Of a DNA stretch of 64,000 nt, positions 41,118 to 53,035 are shown one piece after another. The notes beneath the pieces are model-generated. The model had not been told where the DNA came from, made no database searches, and saw only the letters and a list, made by a program, of their open reading frames with translations. Within the stretch, counting starts at the first letter, position 1. Each line of letters starts with the position of its first letter. Source of the stretch: Misgurnus anguillicaudatus (taxonomy: Eukaryota > Chordata > Actinopteri > Cypriniformes > Cobitidae); the NCBI RefSeq assembly GCF_027580225.2, contig NC_073361.2:29044501-29108500 (forward strand), read 5' to 3'. A program made the translations under genes and the position numbers.

Positions 41118-41694
41118 CACTGTCAAAAAATATGTGACCCTGGACCACAAACCAGTCTTAGTTGCACGCGTTTCTTTGTAGCAATAGCCATCAATACATT
41201 GTATGGGTTAAAATTATCGATTTTTTATGCCAAACATCATTAGGATATTAAATAAAGTTCATGTTCAACTGAGATATTTTGTTTTTCTTACTGTAAATAT
41301 ATCATAAATATATTTATCATTAGTAATATATGTTGCTAAGGACTTCATTTGGACAACTTTAAAGGCGATTTTCTCAAAATTTTTCCAGATTTTCAAATAG
41401 TTGCATCTCAGATAAATATTGTCCTGTCCTAACAGACCATACATTCAGAATGTCAAAAACCGACCCTTAAGACTCCAGGGTCAAAAATGGTCAAAAAATG
41501 GTCCCGAGCTGTCAATGGGGCAGTATGCTTATTAAAAAGTCCTAATTTGTACCATTAATATATACATTTGGTACCAAAAAGTACCTCAGAGGTACTAATA
41601 AGAACTTTTTTTAATGCAAAGGTGTACTTTTTTAAAAGGGGGTACCACCCCAGTGACAGCTAGGGGCCATTATTTTGACATTTTTCTGACAGTG
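41118..41694. repeat. GTACC-type palindromic MITE split by TGTGACCC element
   Basis: CACTGTCAAAAAA at the left, TTTTTCTGACAGTG at the right. The interior GGTACCAAAAAGTACCTCAG and GGTACCACCCCAGTGACAGC is shared with 62580-62768 and with the left third of the 315-bp tandem unit at 60590. The insertion at 41133-41483 lies just inside the left end. Confidence 0.7.
41133..41483. mobile_element. TGTGACCC-type MITE, copy 2
   Basis: TGTGACCCTGGACCACAAAC at the left and the shortened right end GACTCCAGGGTCA are inverted. The interior AGCAATAGCCATCAATACAT and TTGCTAAGGACTTCATTTGG is shared with 13841-14118. It carries an extra segment (TTGCATCTCAGATAAATATT) absent from copy 1. Confidence 0.78.
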
Positions 41695-42520
41695 TAGCAA
41701 TATTATCCCGTTCATTATATTCTCTTTTTACAAATGCAAAGTTTCACAACCCTAGACCAAGTCAAAACTACTAGTAAGTAAAGTAGTAAACTACTAAAGA
41801 CAAAATAAACAGACATCACAATTGCGTGTCTCAACATATATTAGATTTGATTAAGATAAAACAATATAATTTAACTCTTCGGCATCTGATAAATTGATTC
41901 AGTTTCACCAAAATCACATCAAACTGCAAAACACTTCATTTTCAGAGCCCCGCTCTGAGGTCAACACTTTAAAACCCAGCACGCAACCTCCTCTTACAAT
42001 ACAAAATAAACAGGAAAAATGGCGTAATATGAGTTGCAAACAGGGCATGCGGTGCAAATAAAAAGATCCAGCGGGCCGACCTCTCATTACATATACTTCT
42101 GCTTGTTGTTTCCGTAGCAATAAAGTGGCAGACATTGGGACTGGTCTGTTGAGCCATTGTTATCATCTCTGACCATCTGCTACTGAAGGCTGACATTCCA
42201 TCTCATTTGCATGGTAACTGATATGGGGGGAGGAGAGAGAGAGATTGTGGGTGGAGTGGGCTGGGTTTGGAGAGGGGGGGTGGATGTCGTTCGGAAGGGC
42301 ATATGCCCAAACATCCATGACAACAATATACGAGTGAAAGTTTTTTTTCCCCTTATAAACGAAAACTAGTCCACGCAAGCATGCAAATGCACGCACATGC
42401 ATGCACATGCGGGAAAAAGAGGGATAAATTGTCTTGTGCATGTGCAGAATGACAAAAGCTTTTTCTTCCTCCCCCCGTGTGTGCCGGTTTTTATGTTTTG
42501 CGGATGTGGGTGTGGAGTGA

Positions 42521-42556
<36 letters not shown>

Positions 42557-43600
42557 GAGGGGCTGCTTTTGAAGTGCAAATGTTAATAATATTGAGAGCT
42601 TTTGAATAGAGAGGTGTGACTTAGCAGAAAGCAGAACGCAGTTGATTATCTCCGGGCTGTCACAGACATTGTGTGTCATATTCCTGGGGACTACCTTTCA
42701 AAAGCCACCGGCTCCAGCGTTAGAGCATCAGCCTAGCGGGAGCGCAGAATCACTGCTAACTTTCAGCATCTGTCAAGTAGGTTGCTTTCTGAGGTTGTTT
42801 TTTGTGATTGACGCTAGCTGTTGCCTTGTATGCTTGCGTTTGGGTATCAAATCGAGCTGTGTAAGTTGAGGAGGTGTGGAAGCGTTGACAGATCAATACA
42901 AAAAAAGTTTGGATAAAATATCAATTTATAATCATTTATATAATATGCATGTGAATTTAATATATTTATATATTGTGCATTGCTCTTAAAAATGTGTATG
43001 CTTTATTTAAAACATTAATTTCACAAAAAATTACCAAATAATTTTTTCTCAAAGTTTGCCGTATTGTTTATTTTTTAGCTTTATTATCTATGTGGCAAAA
43101 GTGAGTTTTGTTGCATTTAAAACCTCTCTAGAGTAGATTATTAAACATGGTTTCTTTAAAATGATCTGTTTTTTAATCACACTAATAGCTTTAGATGTCA
43201 TCTACCCAAATAAAGTCCCTATGCGTGTGGTGCTGAGTTTAAATGGCTCTTGGCCGTGTTGGCACAACGCTTGCTCAGGTTGTTTGTGGTTGTGGTGGAG
43301 CAGCTGAGCACACAGAAGCTCTTCTGATCTTTCATCTCAAACTTTCTGCCTTCAGTCGACTGCTTGCGTTCGGTTTCTGTTTGGTTTTGATGAAATTTAA
43401 GCTCACGTCTTTGTTTATGGGATTTGACGATGGGAAAAGATTGATTTTAACATCGTAACATTGATTTCTGACTTTTCGATGTTTCTAAATCATCGCGGTG
43501 TAGTTGAACTAAATGGTGTTTCATAAGGCTGTTAGTTTTGATTGACATCTGCTGATGGGGTCATTGTCAACAGGTGAAATTTTTATTTGTACTTTTTTTA
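41695..43600. other. 1.9-kb mostly single-copy, enhancer-like stretch
   Basis: Contains an octamer ATTTGCAT (42205-42212), a purine-rich GGGGGGAGGAGAGAGAGAGA (42225-42245), repeated GCATGCAAATGCACGCACAT words (42378-42410) and a TG microsatellite. No transposon ends. Minus frames at 41914-42579 are low-complexity or domain-free. Confidence 0.35.
42523..42555. repeat. (TG)n microsatellite
   Basis: Sixteen uninterrupted TG units. The antiparallel frame gives a run of His-Thr residues and is an artefact. Confidence 0.95.
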
Positions 43601-44150
43601 ACAAACACATCCAATAACTTGGATGATGAATGTTTCAGGCCATAATATATATATATATGACTTAAGTTTATCACCGTGAACGTTTCACGTAAACATACTT
43701 TGTTTCCTGAAAGCAGATAATTATTTCACATATACTTTTGCTTAATATATTGTTTCTATGTAACACTTCGTTATTAAACAAAATTGTATATATATATAAG
43801 TAATTTAAAAATAATGTAATAGTCAAACAATACATTTTCCTTGTATGTTGTTTAATATATATATATTGAAACTAAAGCACCATCAAGACATACATTGATA
43901 CTTTTAATATATAGCGTTATTATATATAAGAAAATAAAATTTTCTTTAAAAAGAAAAAAAACCTGCAAGTACTGTTAATATAAAAAGTTCCTCTATAAGC
44001 CTGCAATATTTAATCAATGCTTTTATTTAACTAGTTGTTGTTGCATGTTTTAAATATATTTTTTACACTTTTATTGCATGTTTTAAACATAATTGCATGT
44101 TTTAAAGATATTTTTTACACTTTTATTGCTATATATATCAATGTTGCCAT
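43601..44150. other. AT-rich low-complexity stretch
   Basis: Repeated short ATATATAT tracts (43648-43658, 43787-43797, 43855-43865) and TTGCATGTTTTAAA words repeated at 44042, 44076 and 44093. No gene or transposon ends. Confidence 0.5.
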
Positions 44151-45040
44151 TGAAACTTTAGCCTCCAGTATGAGAACATGAGGAACTGTCCATGGTGCTG
44201 TTTCAGTCCTGAAGAAACTCAGACCTCAGCGATGATCTCTGCCTTTCAACTCTGACAGATGCTGAAGGTCATATGGGATCTACTTTAACCTTCATGACCT
44301 TTAACCTCCTCTTTCACCCCCATTCAGTTCTTAGAAACAAAAAGATGCGACTCATTCTGTAGAGGCACACGAGCGAATATTACCAAACATTCAGATGCAA
44401 CTTTATTGCATCAGTGCATTAACCAACAATCTGAGTAATTAAATCCACGAAATACCCAATAAATCCGGAGACATGGAACAAAGCGTTCATCTTGTAATTG
44501 TGTTGCATCTTGTTACCTGTTGTTTTTCTCGGCCCCCCTTCCACAAACACGTCCGTGAACAAACTTCACTTGGTTAATCCAGGCAAATGAATTTTGTGGG
44601 TTTAATTCAACAAGGTTTTAAAAATGTTCCATCTGCCGCGGAGCAGCTGGTGATGGTCTGAATGTAATTAATTACTTAACTTTTGAACAGTAGTCCAGGA
44701 AAACAGAGCTGAAGCTCTGTGCGTGTCTGCGTGTGTTTTTTCGGGAAACACAAGTGAAATCAGCACCATGGCAGGAAGATTGCGCACAATAGAGCAACGT
44801 TTGATTTTTACAGACTTGAAACGGCGAACGTTTGATGCCGTGACTTCAGAATTACATTCGTAATTAACCGAAAAATGCTTTTTAGAAAGCTAAATTAAAA
44901 TTAATGCCTAAACAACATCACAAATGGGATAAATGAAGTTTGGAGACGGAATTCGGTTGCGGAAAAATCTCATTGGTTTGTTGCTTGTTTAAGTGATGTA
45001 TAACTTGTGATGTGGAGGAGATCACCAAATGTGATTCAAG
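44151..45040. other. Single-copy-looking, enhancer-like stretch
   Basis: Balanced composition, no repeat ends. Features AGTAATTAAATCCACG, TTCACTTGGTTAATCCAGG and TGAATGTAATTAATTACTTA (homeodomain-type TAATTA words). Candidate conserved non-coding DNA; not proven. Confidence 0.35.
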
Positions 45041-45044
45041 ATGT

Positions 45045-45115
45045 ACACTCTTAAAAATAAAGGTGCTATAGAAGAACCATTCTTGGCTGAATGGTAACAT
45101 CCAAAGTAAAAGAAG
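45045..45115. repeat. AAAGGTGC/GAACC MITE fragment
   Basis: ACACTCTTAAAAATAAAGGT GCTATAGAAGAACC, then CTTGGCTGAATGG. This is the left end of the AAAGGTTC family seen at 12818-13040. Confidence 0.5.
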
Positions 45116-46100
45116 ATAAAATGATATAAAATAAATAAATTGAATACTTCTGTGAAGCACTTTTTAAGCACCATTACTTTTTAAACAATTCTGGCTTTAA
45201 GATCAGTTTGTAACCAAAAATATGACAACTTGACATATAAAGGCAAAGTGCCACGTTGTGTAATTAAAATGACACGGTCCTTTATAAGACTTTCTTTCTA
45301 TCCGAATACATTGCAGCATCTACCTTGATAGCAGAGTTACCTCGTTGGCATCGTGTGTGTGTGTTTGTTGGCCTAACTATAAAGGATCTGTCTGTACCCT
45401 TGTGGGCCGGGAAGAATTAGGATTTATGAATTTATTTCCTCTGTTGTATTGTTTAAACAGCTTTGGTTCAGTTTTGATCCCGTCCTCTCGCCTTTGAGGC
45501 CGTTCCATGATGTCAGTTGCTGACTGATAGCAGGAGAACAGCCTCACAGTTTGAATGAAAGCGAAGTAGCGGTTGGTAAACACTGATAAGGGATAAATAG
45601 AAAGCGGTCAGGCAGAGATAGTTCAGTGGGAGCCCAGATTGTGTGCGGTCTGGTAAAATGAGATTCGAAGCCTGTCCTTTTTTATTCTTCAACCACCCCC
45701 CCGAAACAGACCCCCCCTCTCCTAACCGCACCATCCGCCACCCCTTCACCACACACACACACATGCACCCCTCCGAATTGCATTTGTCTGGAAAATCTCC
45801 AGTGACCTCGCACAGCAAGTCCTGGGCTTTTGAAATCTTTTTATTTTTTGTTAGTGCTTGTGTGTGTGCGTCTGTGTGTGTTTGTTTTGTCTCCTGACAT
45901 GGGTCAAGTTAGCCAATAGACACGTCCCTGCTGATTATGGACAGCTGCCACTGCTCTGAGTGCCACCTTAATGCATTTTACATGGAATTATGAAGCAGAT
46001 AGACTATTATATACAATGAAGCGAACAGATCGGCCGTCTGATCTCACCTAACGTCAGGCCCGTTTTTAAACATCTTTCTTGTTGTCTGAAGAGTGATACT
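45116..46100. other. Single-copy-looking, enhancer-like stretch
   Basis: GC-moderate segment 45300-46060 without repeat ends, with a C-rich patch (45693-45745) and a short CA run (45753-45765). Overlapping antiparallel frames have no domains. Confidence 0.3.
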
Positions 46101-46960
46101 GCTAATGGTTTTTATCACAGTATCAGGTTTTATCAATTTGCTAAAACTCTAAAATAATACAATGATACAACACAGGGATGCAAAGAATACAACAGCTTTT
46201 ATTTTTTGCGTTTTGAATAAAAATAGTACGGACAAGATTTTCATTAAGTATGAAGTATGTTAAGTATTTAATGGAGATTATTTATAAAAAAAAATTATAA
46301 ACATTTGTGTTTACCTATTATACATTTTTTTATATAAAATATTTTGATATATTTTTACTTTTATTATTATTTTATTTATCATTTATTTTATTATATTATG
46401 GATTTGAATTATTTCAATATATAATTATTATTATTTATTAAAATATTTCTATAGACTTAAAATTTTGGGGGATTTATAGAAAATTGCATAGATATTATTA
46501 CGTATTTAAATATAAGTGCCTTTAACTGGTCAATATTTATTATTTACCAGTTTAATCATATTAACTAGTTCATTTCAAATGGTTAGCTATGACATACTCT
46601 TAATTACAAACTCATTTACAATTGAAGAGTTTTGTTGCAAAACGAAATAACTCCGTTTTTAACATTGTGTCAGAAATGTTTATTATTATGTTATCATGTT
46701 ATTATTTTGTTTTATGGGGCTACTTAGCTGTATTTTTTAAGTTATGAAGGTTTAAATCAAAACAAATTAACTGCAGTTGAATTGATATTAATTGGAATGC
46801 ACAACCAAAAAACAAGATTTCTGAAAAATTATCTCGTTTTGCAACGAAACTTCAATTATAAAAAAATGTGCATAGCAACTTCCCAGAAGTATTGTCTTTC
46901 AACCAACCATTTATTAGATTAAATAACTAAATATTCATAGTGTAGACAGTACTTCAAATC
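46101..46960. other. Strongly AT-rich stretch
   Basis: Long TATTTATTATTT-type low-complexity sequence (46260-46560) with no gene, RNA or transposon ends. TTGCAAAACGAAATAAC (46634) and TCGTTTTGCAACGAAAC (46833) are complementary, so a loose inverted repeat of unknown origin spans about 46610-46860. Confidence 0.4.
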
Positions 46961-47540
46961 TTCCTATCTAAGCAATCCATTTTATTTTTTTGACCTTTGG
47001 TGGAACGCCCTTTTCCCATGCAAGCCATCTTTTATGAGATTAGACAGAAGTTATACCTTGAGGGTCACCATGTGGTTTATTTATTCAGAAAATAGTTCAG
47101 CCCGTTGTTCGTCGCCGCCTAATGAGATTGGTCGTAAAATGAGTGACACAAAGGCTTGAAGGGGGGATAAGGGGTGGAAAGAAAGCCAAAGCCCTCGGTT
47201 TCCCCTCTCGGCACGTGACACAACAGCAACACGCATCGCTAACCCGACCCCACCTCCTTTACTCTTCACTAACAACACCTTTCATGTCGCTGTGAAAAGC
47301 TTGCGTGGACGTGGTAAGTCAGGTGGTCCTTCACTGCCCCGCTGACCGTGTTTATATCTGTCTGCTGGTTTAAGAGAGAGATGATGAGGGTGAGAAGGAG
47401 GATTGGCTGAATGAAGGGTTTGATCTATAAAATAGATGGAGATGAGAGCAGAGGTTGTGTAAAGATGTCATTTACAGAGTCATGTGTGTGAGGAGAGATG
47501 CTCAGATGATGGTTAGTGTGTTATTCTTTACTTGTTTTTG
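46961..47540. other. Single-copy-looking, enhancer-like stretch
   Basis: GTGGAACGCCCTTTTCCCAT, TCGCCGCCTAATGAGATTGG and CCAAAGCCCTCGGTTTCCC are in balanced-GC, non-repetitive DNA. No coding frame. Candidate for conservation testing. Confidence 0.35.
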
Positions 47541-47939
47541 TGTTTTGCTCTGAAATGTGTTCATTAAGAGGTTTTGGTTAGGCAAGCATGGATGTTTGTA
47601 TGGGTACCTTACTTATATAGTTTGAAACTTCATTGCATTGAAAACTGAAAAGAAGTTATCAGTCATAAACTTCTGTGTGTGGTTTGCTTTGACTGGTGCG
47701 GTGGACTTGTGAACTGTAAACTGGTTTTATTTCTTTACAGTCATTTAGATGCATGTAAACATTTAACTAAAAAGTTAAATATTGTTCAATTGAAAACATC
47801 CATCATATTCACAGTTTCTCTAAAAGTAAAGTTTATTCTGTGCTTATAATTCAAATTTAAAATTGATAATTTATTTTGCTTGTATATTATAATATATAAT
47901 TAATTATATTTATTGTATAATTATTTATTGTATTGTTTC
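47541..47939. other. Unique AT-rich stretch
   Basis: Nothing recognised beyond AT-rich runs at 47880-47935 immediately before the SINE. Confidence 0.4.
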
Positions 47940-48080
47940 TGGTCCTGTGTAGCTTAGCGCATAGCATTAGCAGCGCAAAAAGTCATGGGTTCAAACACAC
48001 ATACTGATAAAAAATATACATCTTGTGATCCACTGTAAGTCGCTTTGGATAAACGTGTCTGCCAAATGCGTAAATGTATA
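47940..48080 (+). mobile_element. tRNA-derived SINE, near-complete
   Basis: The head GTCCTGTGTAGCTTAGCGC carries an A-box-like TAGCTTAGCG (47950-47959) and a B-box-like GGGTTCAAAC (47987-47996), the RNA polymerase III promoter of tRNA-type SINEs. It ends with the conserved tail ACTGTAAGTCGCTTTGGATA then AACGTGTCTGCCAAATGCG, shared with fish L2/V-SINE elements that supply the reverse transcriptase. Best-preserved SINE in the window. Confidence 0.82.
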
Positions 48081-49242
48081 TTATTATTAATTATAAAATA
48101 ATATTATTCATTATATGTTAATAATAAAAAGTCCTAAAAGTTTTGCATAATCCTTAAAGATTTTATAATCATTATTTGGGAAACACAGCAAACATCTGAA
48201 TATCTGCAAGCAATTACATTATGGTGAATGTAAATATTTTCAAAGTTTGATATGTAAGTTTTCCTGCTCAGTGTCCATCTTTCTTTATTAAATCCTGGAG
48301 TTTATTATTTTTATTAATATTTTTCATTTTATTAATGTATATAATCGTATTGAAGTTTCATCTGTTGATCTGGCAAGCATGTTTTAAACTCATATCGTGA
48401 CTTTTCTGATCTTTCAAGAAAGAAATGTTACCTCATTGTCCATCTGTGTGCATGTGTGTTTGTGTATCTGTGTCATGGAGTTATACACTTATATACCCAG
48501 TAGTTATATTGGTTTGCATATTGGTCTTCATGTTTAAGACACAGTGTCAAACAATAGTATCACAATATTGTCCGCGGCTTACTAAAGCAAGTTTATGTTG
48601 AAATTGTTTATGCCTCCATTCAAGTTATTAGAGGATTACAGAATGATACATAATAATAAATCCATCATCTCCCACCCTCGGCCCTATTGGACTTTTCAGT
48701 TCAATCACATTTCCCCACTCGCCGCTCTTTTTAATGCTTAAAATACTTAGCAACACTTTCCAAACAAAGCTTTATTCGGACTGGGACTTCCTATGCCAGA
48801 GGTAAATCCGAGTTAACATGGATTTAGACTGGCATGAGTTAAAGGACCAGAGTTTGTAATCCAGGTGGCCGGGGGATTTCACCACACACTGGCAAAAATC
48901 ACTTAAAACTCCCCGAGCCGCCTGTGCTGCCGTGTCTTCCTGAAATGATGACAACACACAGAGATATGTGCTGAAACAGAGAACTGTGAGCTTTCAAAGC
49001 CTGAGAGGACTTTCCACTTCATTATAGACCTGCGTGTTTCACTTTGTATTGAGTTTATTGAGTTTGTTTGATCAGAGGTTTACTTTTTTATGAAGTAAAT
49101 TGTTGACGATTTGTGTTTCTAATGCTTGCTTGTCTTACCCACCACAACCCTATCACACTCAAATACCACATATCTATTTAAATTAAATAATGAATTAATA
49201 ATAATAATTATAATGTATATTAGTATATTATGTTATGTTACA
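48081..49242. other. Mostly unique stretch
   Basis: AT-rich to 48640; 48640-49030 is balanced (TCATCTCCCACCCTCGGCC, CGGGGGATTTCACCACACAC) and looks regulatory. No repeat ends. Only short chance frames. Confidence 0.35.
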
Positions 49243-49360
49243 TATGCATTTAGCATATGCTTTTAACCAAAGTGACTTACAGTGCTGTCAATGCATTATT
49301 TATGATAACGTACTGTATGTTCCCTTGGATTCAACCTTATGACTTTGCGATGCTTTTACT
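49243..49360 (-). mobile_element. SINE fragment, minus strand
   Basis: TGCATTTAGCATATGCTTTT AACCAAAGTGACTTACAGTG is the complement of the SINE/L2 tail; further right TTCCCTTGGATTCAACC is a decayed B-box region. Head incomplete. Confidence 0.7.
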
Positions 49361-49524
49361 CGATGCTCGAGTTAAAGGAACATTTAGTTAAAGTTGCAGT
49401 CGCCTCTCTATCACCATCTCTGTTTGAAACATACAGTAAATTGCAGGTTACTTTATATACTTGTCTGTACTGTACATGGGTTGAAGTCAATCGACGTCAA
49501 ACTGACATTTGCTTAGAAATCCAA

Positions 49525-50098
49525 CCCTGTCTCACGGAAATTTGTGTTATAGTCACGAAAATTTTTTATTAATGTTTTCGTGTTGCTCACACGATTTTCC
49601 GCTGTTTTTCGTGCCACTGGAGCACGGATGTCTTTTTCGTGCAACACAGCACAAATTTCTATAAATGTTTTTTCGTGTCTGTGCCACGACTTTCTTTATC
49701 GTGTCATTTTATATTTTGTTTTCTCATTGTCTTTTCCTATTTTTTTTACCATTGTTGCTTGGGGTTTGGGTTAGAATCAATTTCTGCGACAGGCAGAATA
49801 GTTTTAAAAGCGGACGAAAACATGTAGAAACTAATGCATAAAATTACACTCTAACGCAAACCCCGAATCTCACCCTAACCCCAAGCAACACTGATTTAAA
49901 AATAGTAAAAAAAACGATGAGAAAAAATATATAAAATGACACGATAAAGAAAGTCATGGCACAGACACAAAAAACATTTATAGAAATTCGTGTTGGGTGG
50001 CACGGAAAAGACATTTGTGCTCCAGTAACACGAAAAACGCCGAAAATCGTGTCAATAACACAAAAAAAATGAATAATTTTTTTTTTGATAATAACATG
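49525..50098. mobile_element. CACGAAA/TTTCGTG foldback element, copy 2
   Basis: CCCTGTCTCACGGAAATTTG at the left, then AGTCACGAAAA, GTTTTCGTGTTGCTCACACG and TGTCTTTTTCGTGCAACACA. The right half is the complement (GTTGGGTGGCACGGAAAAGA, TAACACGAAAAACGCCG). The centre has GGGGTTTGGGTTAGAATC and CACCCTAACCCCAAGC. Close to copy 1 (21964-22490) in its inner 300 bp. Confidence 0.82.
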
Positions 50099-50186
50099 AC
50101 TTGCCGTAAGATAGTCTAGGAGAAATCGTATTTAAATTATAAATCATATGCAAATATAAATCATTATGCAAATCATTACTGTAAGC

Positions 50187-50416
50187 CAGTGGTTCTTAAA
50201 CTTTTCGGCGTCCGCCCTCCTTGTGTAGGGTGCATTCCTTTTTTGGACCCCAAAGACATTTCATGACATAAAACAATTACAAAAGCTATATTTTTCTGAA
50301 GTTTGACTACACAGAATTTATGATAATTTAATTTTTATTTGTAAATGTCATAAAACTGGGGCAACATCTCACCCCCTTCCCCAAGAGGGACCCGTCCCCA
50401 AGTTTGAGAACTAAGG
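50187..50416. mobile_element. GGTTCTTA-type hAT-like MITE, copy 2
   Basis: CAGTGGTTCTTAAACTTTTC at the left and AAGTTTGAGAACTA at the right are inverted ends. The interior TTTCATGACATAAAACAATT and GTCATAAAACTGGGGC is shared with 15086-15353. Confidence 0.75.
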
Positions 50417-50647
50417 GAAGAGAGTCAAAGAGACACTTTTAAACACTGATTTTTTTAATGTACTTGCTTAATAGCTAGCTAAACTTAAAAAGTTACAGAT
50501 TGCAGCTTTAAGTTTTTTATATATTTTATGAAACATTATTTATTATGATTAAGGTAACTTTAAGAAAAAAAAAACGCCAAAAAACATACTGCTTAGATAT
50601 TTTTTTCTGCTCGAGGCCCTCCAAATTATTCATAAATCTAAATAGTC
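50417..50647. other. Short unassigned stretch
   Basis: AT-rich with a run of A at 50561-50572. Nothing recognised. Confidence 0.4.
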
Positions 50648-51075
50648 AGAGGTATCATGCCCGTTCAAACTGCCCCCTCAGTTTTTGGAGCCGAATGGAT
50701 TTTGCAGGCAACCTCCAAATCAAAGAAGTGTCCATTATTCTCTTACTTGTCTTTTTATCTGTTTAGTATGCACAATATTATCATTTCTGTGTTGCATCCT
50801 TGTCACTTTTCTGAGATTTCCAGCAGTTACACGTTACTTTAATTAGGCGGCTGGCACTGCAGATGCTGCAGACGCAACAGCGCAGTCGCAGACGTCATCA
50901 GCACCTGAGCGCTGTCGCGGACTCCTATCGAATGAATTTAAACATCGTAATTATTCCCAAGTACGATAATGTGCAGTTAACCTTCGCTGTTTAAAAATTG
51001 GTGATGTGACAGTCTCGACATTAAATTAGTAGATTTGTAGATTAATCTTTGTACAACAACAGAGTTCACGGGGCA
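50648..51075 (+). mobile_element. Truncated hAT-type relative of 36047-36966
   Basis: CAGAGGTATCATGCCCGTTC at the left corresponds to CAGAGGCGTCATGCCCATTC of the other copy. Shared interior includes AATGGATTTTGCA, TTTAGTATGCACAATATTAT, GTTGCATCCTTGTCACTTTT and AATGTGCAGTTAACCT. The right end is missing where the next repeat begins (about 51076). Confidence 0.8.
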
Positions 51076-51082
51076 CGGGGAG

Positions 51083-51451
51083 TTATCTCGTCAATTAAGA
51101 GAAAATATTTGCATAAAAAACATGTTCCTGATGAATTTTTTGTAATCTGAAATACCACGATTATCCACTAGATAGACCAATCTACCCAATTTATGAAAAA
51201 ACTGAAGCCAAAACATTATTTACAAATTTTAAAGTCTGTATGTTTTGATAATCGTTCTGAATCACAAAAATGCTATTATTTCAGATTTTTGCTAAAAATA
51301 TATTTTTAAAGAAAAATGCACATATAAGGAGTTTATAAGCAGATGTTTATATATTTTTAGAAGAAATTTTTCCTGGAAGGCATTTTGTGAAAATCACAAA
51401 AAATGCTGGCGGGCAACTTTTCGAAAAATGGCTGGCGGGGAATGAGTTAAT
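51083..51451. repeat. TTAACTC...GCCAGC family, copy 2, reversed
   Basis: GAGTTATCTCGTCAATTAAG at the left and AAAATGGCTGGCGGGGAATG AGTTAA at the right are the ends of the family at 26393-26857 in reverse. The interior AGGCATTTTGTGAAAATCAC is shared. The left TTAA is lost. Confidence 0.7.
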
Positions 51452-52872
51452 CATTTTATATAAACATATATTCAAGTTTTTCATATTTGCAATTAAAAGT
51501 TTAGATTAGAGTAGTTCGACATTGCTGGCAAACTGAAAAAGTTTGTTTGATACAAAGTGTTTTCCCAAATCTTTCTTTCTTCTTTGCCAGTAAAACGAAA
51601 AAACTTCAAGTGCAATTTAACATCACTTGCGCTGGCAGATTGTTTTAGGGTTAGGATCACTTTCCATATGTCATAAAGGGGAATCTTTCTGTCACTCTCT
51701 ATCTATCTCTCCATCTTACCCCCTGGCTGTAAGGAGTGAACAAACAGGCGGGATGATAGTGTTTGTGGAGGATGAAGAATCTATGGTGAAGTGGAGTTGT
51801 TTAATGACACGAACAGCTGACTCATTAGGCAAGTGCAGTGAAAGGTAATTAACCCTGGGAAAAGTACAGCTGCCACACGGGCTGTTCATTTCGACGCAAT
51901 CTTATTAGAAATCAGGAGTTTAAAGGGTCTTCTTTTTTCAAACCCTCCCATCATGTACTTTCCCCCACTTTCGGTTTTGTTTTTTCAACCCAAAGGCTTC
52001 GGAGCCTGGAGACCTGGCTTTTGTGCTCCAGGATTTAGCTCCAATGGTAGCCACGGCTTCGACAAATTGCTGACCACCTGGTAGTACTCATGCATCCTCG
52101 CTATTGAGACACCTTCCCGGTCTGAAACAATGGCCCGGATCATGTGTGCCGATAACAGGGGACGGCCTGGAAGTTCACCGCAAGCACCTGGCCGTCTCGT
52201 ATTGTTTTCAGCTCCTCTTTTATGTTTCTCAAGACCACATTAAGAGAAGGCGACGTGTTTGCCTTGTCCCAAATCTTGAATTTACAAGTCAAAGGCTATG
52301 CAGTTGTTAGCATACTCAATTTGCTTAATAGCTTTTTGAAAATCTGCCTACAGTATATGGCGTCAGCCTTAATTGTAAATGTTACCAGTTTCGACAAAAA
52401 TACTTTTTTTGTGTTTAATAAAATAAGTTTTGCTTTACAATAAGTCTTAAAGTAAAACTACATTTAGCTATTCAATAAAACTTGAATCTAATTTCTGTTG
52501 TACTTTATTTATTTGTTTTTCAGTTTTTCATTCGGTCACTTTTGTACAGTGTTCTGCGTGAGTCTCAATGTTGGATCTCTGTGAAAGCTTTTTCAACATA
52601 ATTTTTATAATTCATGTTGTCTGCCAGATTTCTAGACTAATTTATCAGATGAGAAATGCTTTAAACTGTTGTATCTTTGAAGTTCCTCCCACATTAGACC
52701 TCGGGACACATGATGCACTTTAAGGTAATTATACTGAAACTAATTATACTTGCCCTAGAAAGACAACACGGCCTTATATACCAAATACAAGTTAAAATAG
52801 CAGCTTTTGAGTTCTCAGATTTCACAGTTTCAAATCTCTGGCATGAACTATGAAGACTGAAATCTGCCTTTT
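51452..52872. other. 1.4-kb single-copy-looking, enhancer-like stretch
   Basis: The balanced-GC core 51800-52270 (GAAAGGTAATTAACCCTGGG, CTTCGGAGCCTGGAGACC, CTTCCCGGTCTGAAACAATG) has no repeat ends. Frames at 51627-52443 are short and domain-free. Candidate regulatory DNA, unproven. Confidence 0.35.
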
Positions 52873-52881
52873 ACACACACA

Positions 52882-52978
<97 letters not shown>
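52873..52978. repeat. (CA)n microsatellite, about 106 bp
   Basis: Fifty-three AC/CA units with one AAAC interruption near the left. Longest dinucleotide tract in the window, likely very variable between individuals. Confidence 0.98.
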
Positions 52979-52980
<2 letters not shown>

Positions 52981-53014
52981 CCTCGGCCCATCTAATCTTG
53001 TGGCACTCTGTTAA

Positions 53015-53035
53015 TCTCTCTCTCTCTCTCTCTCT
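53015..53035. repeat. (TC)n microsatellite
   Basis: Ten TC units, 37 bp downstream of the CA tract. Confidence 0.9.

Noticed and set aside
47940..48000. Possible functional tRNA gene
   Set aside because: The A- and B-box-like parts belong to a SINE head; the sequence does not fold as a complete tRNA and is followed by the SINE tail.
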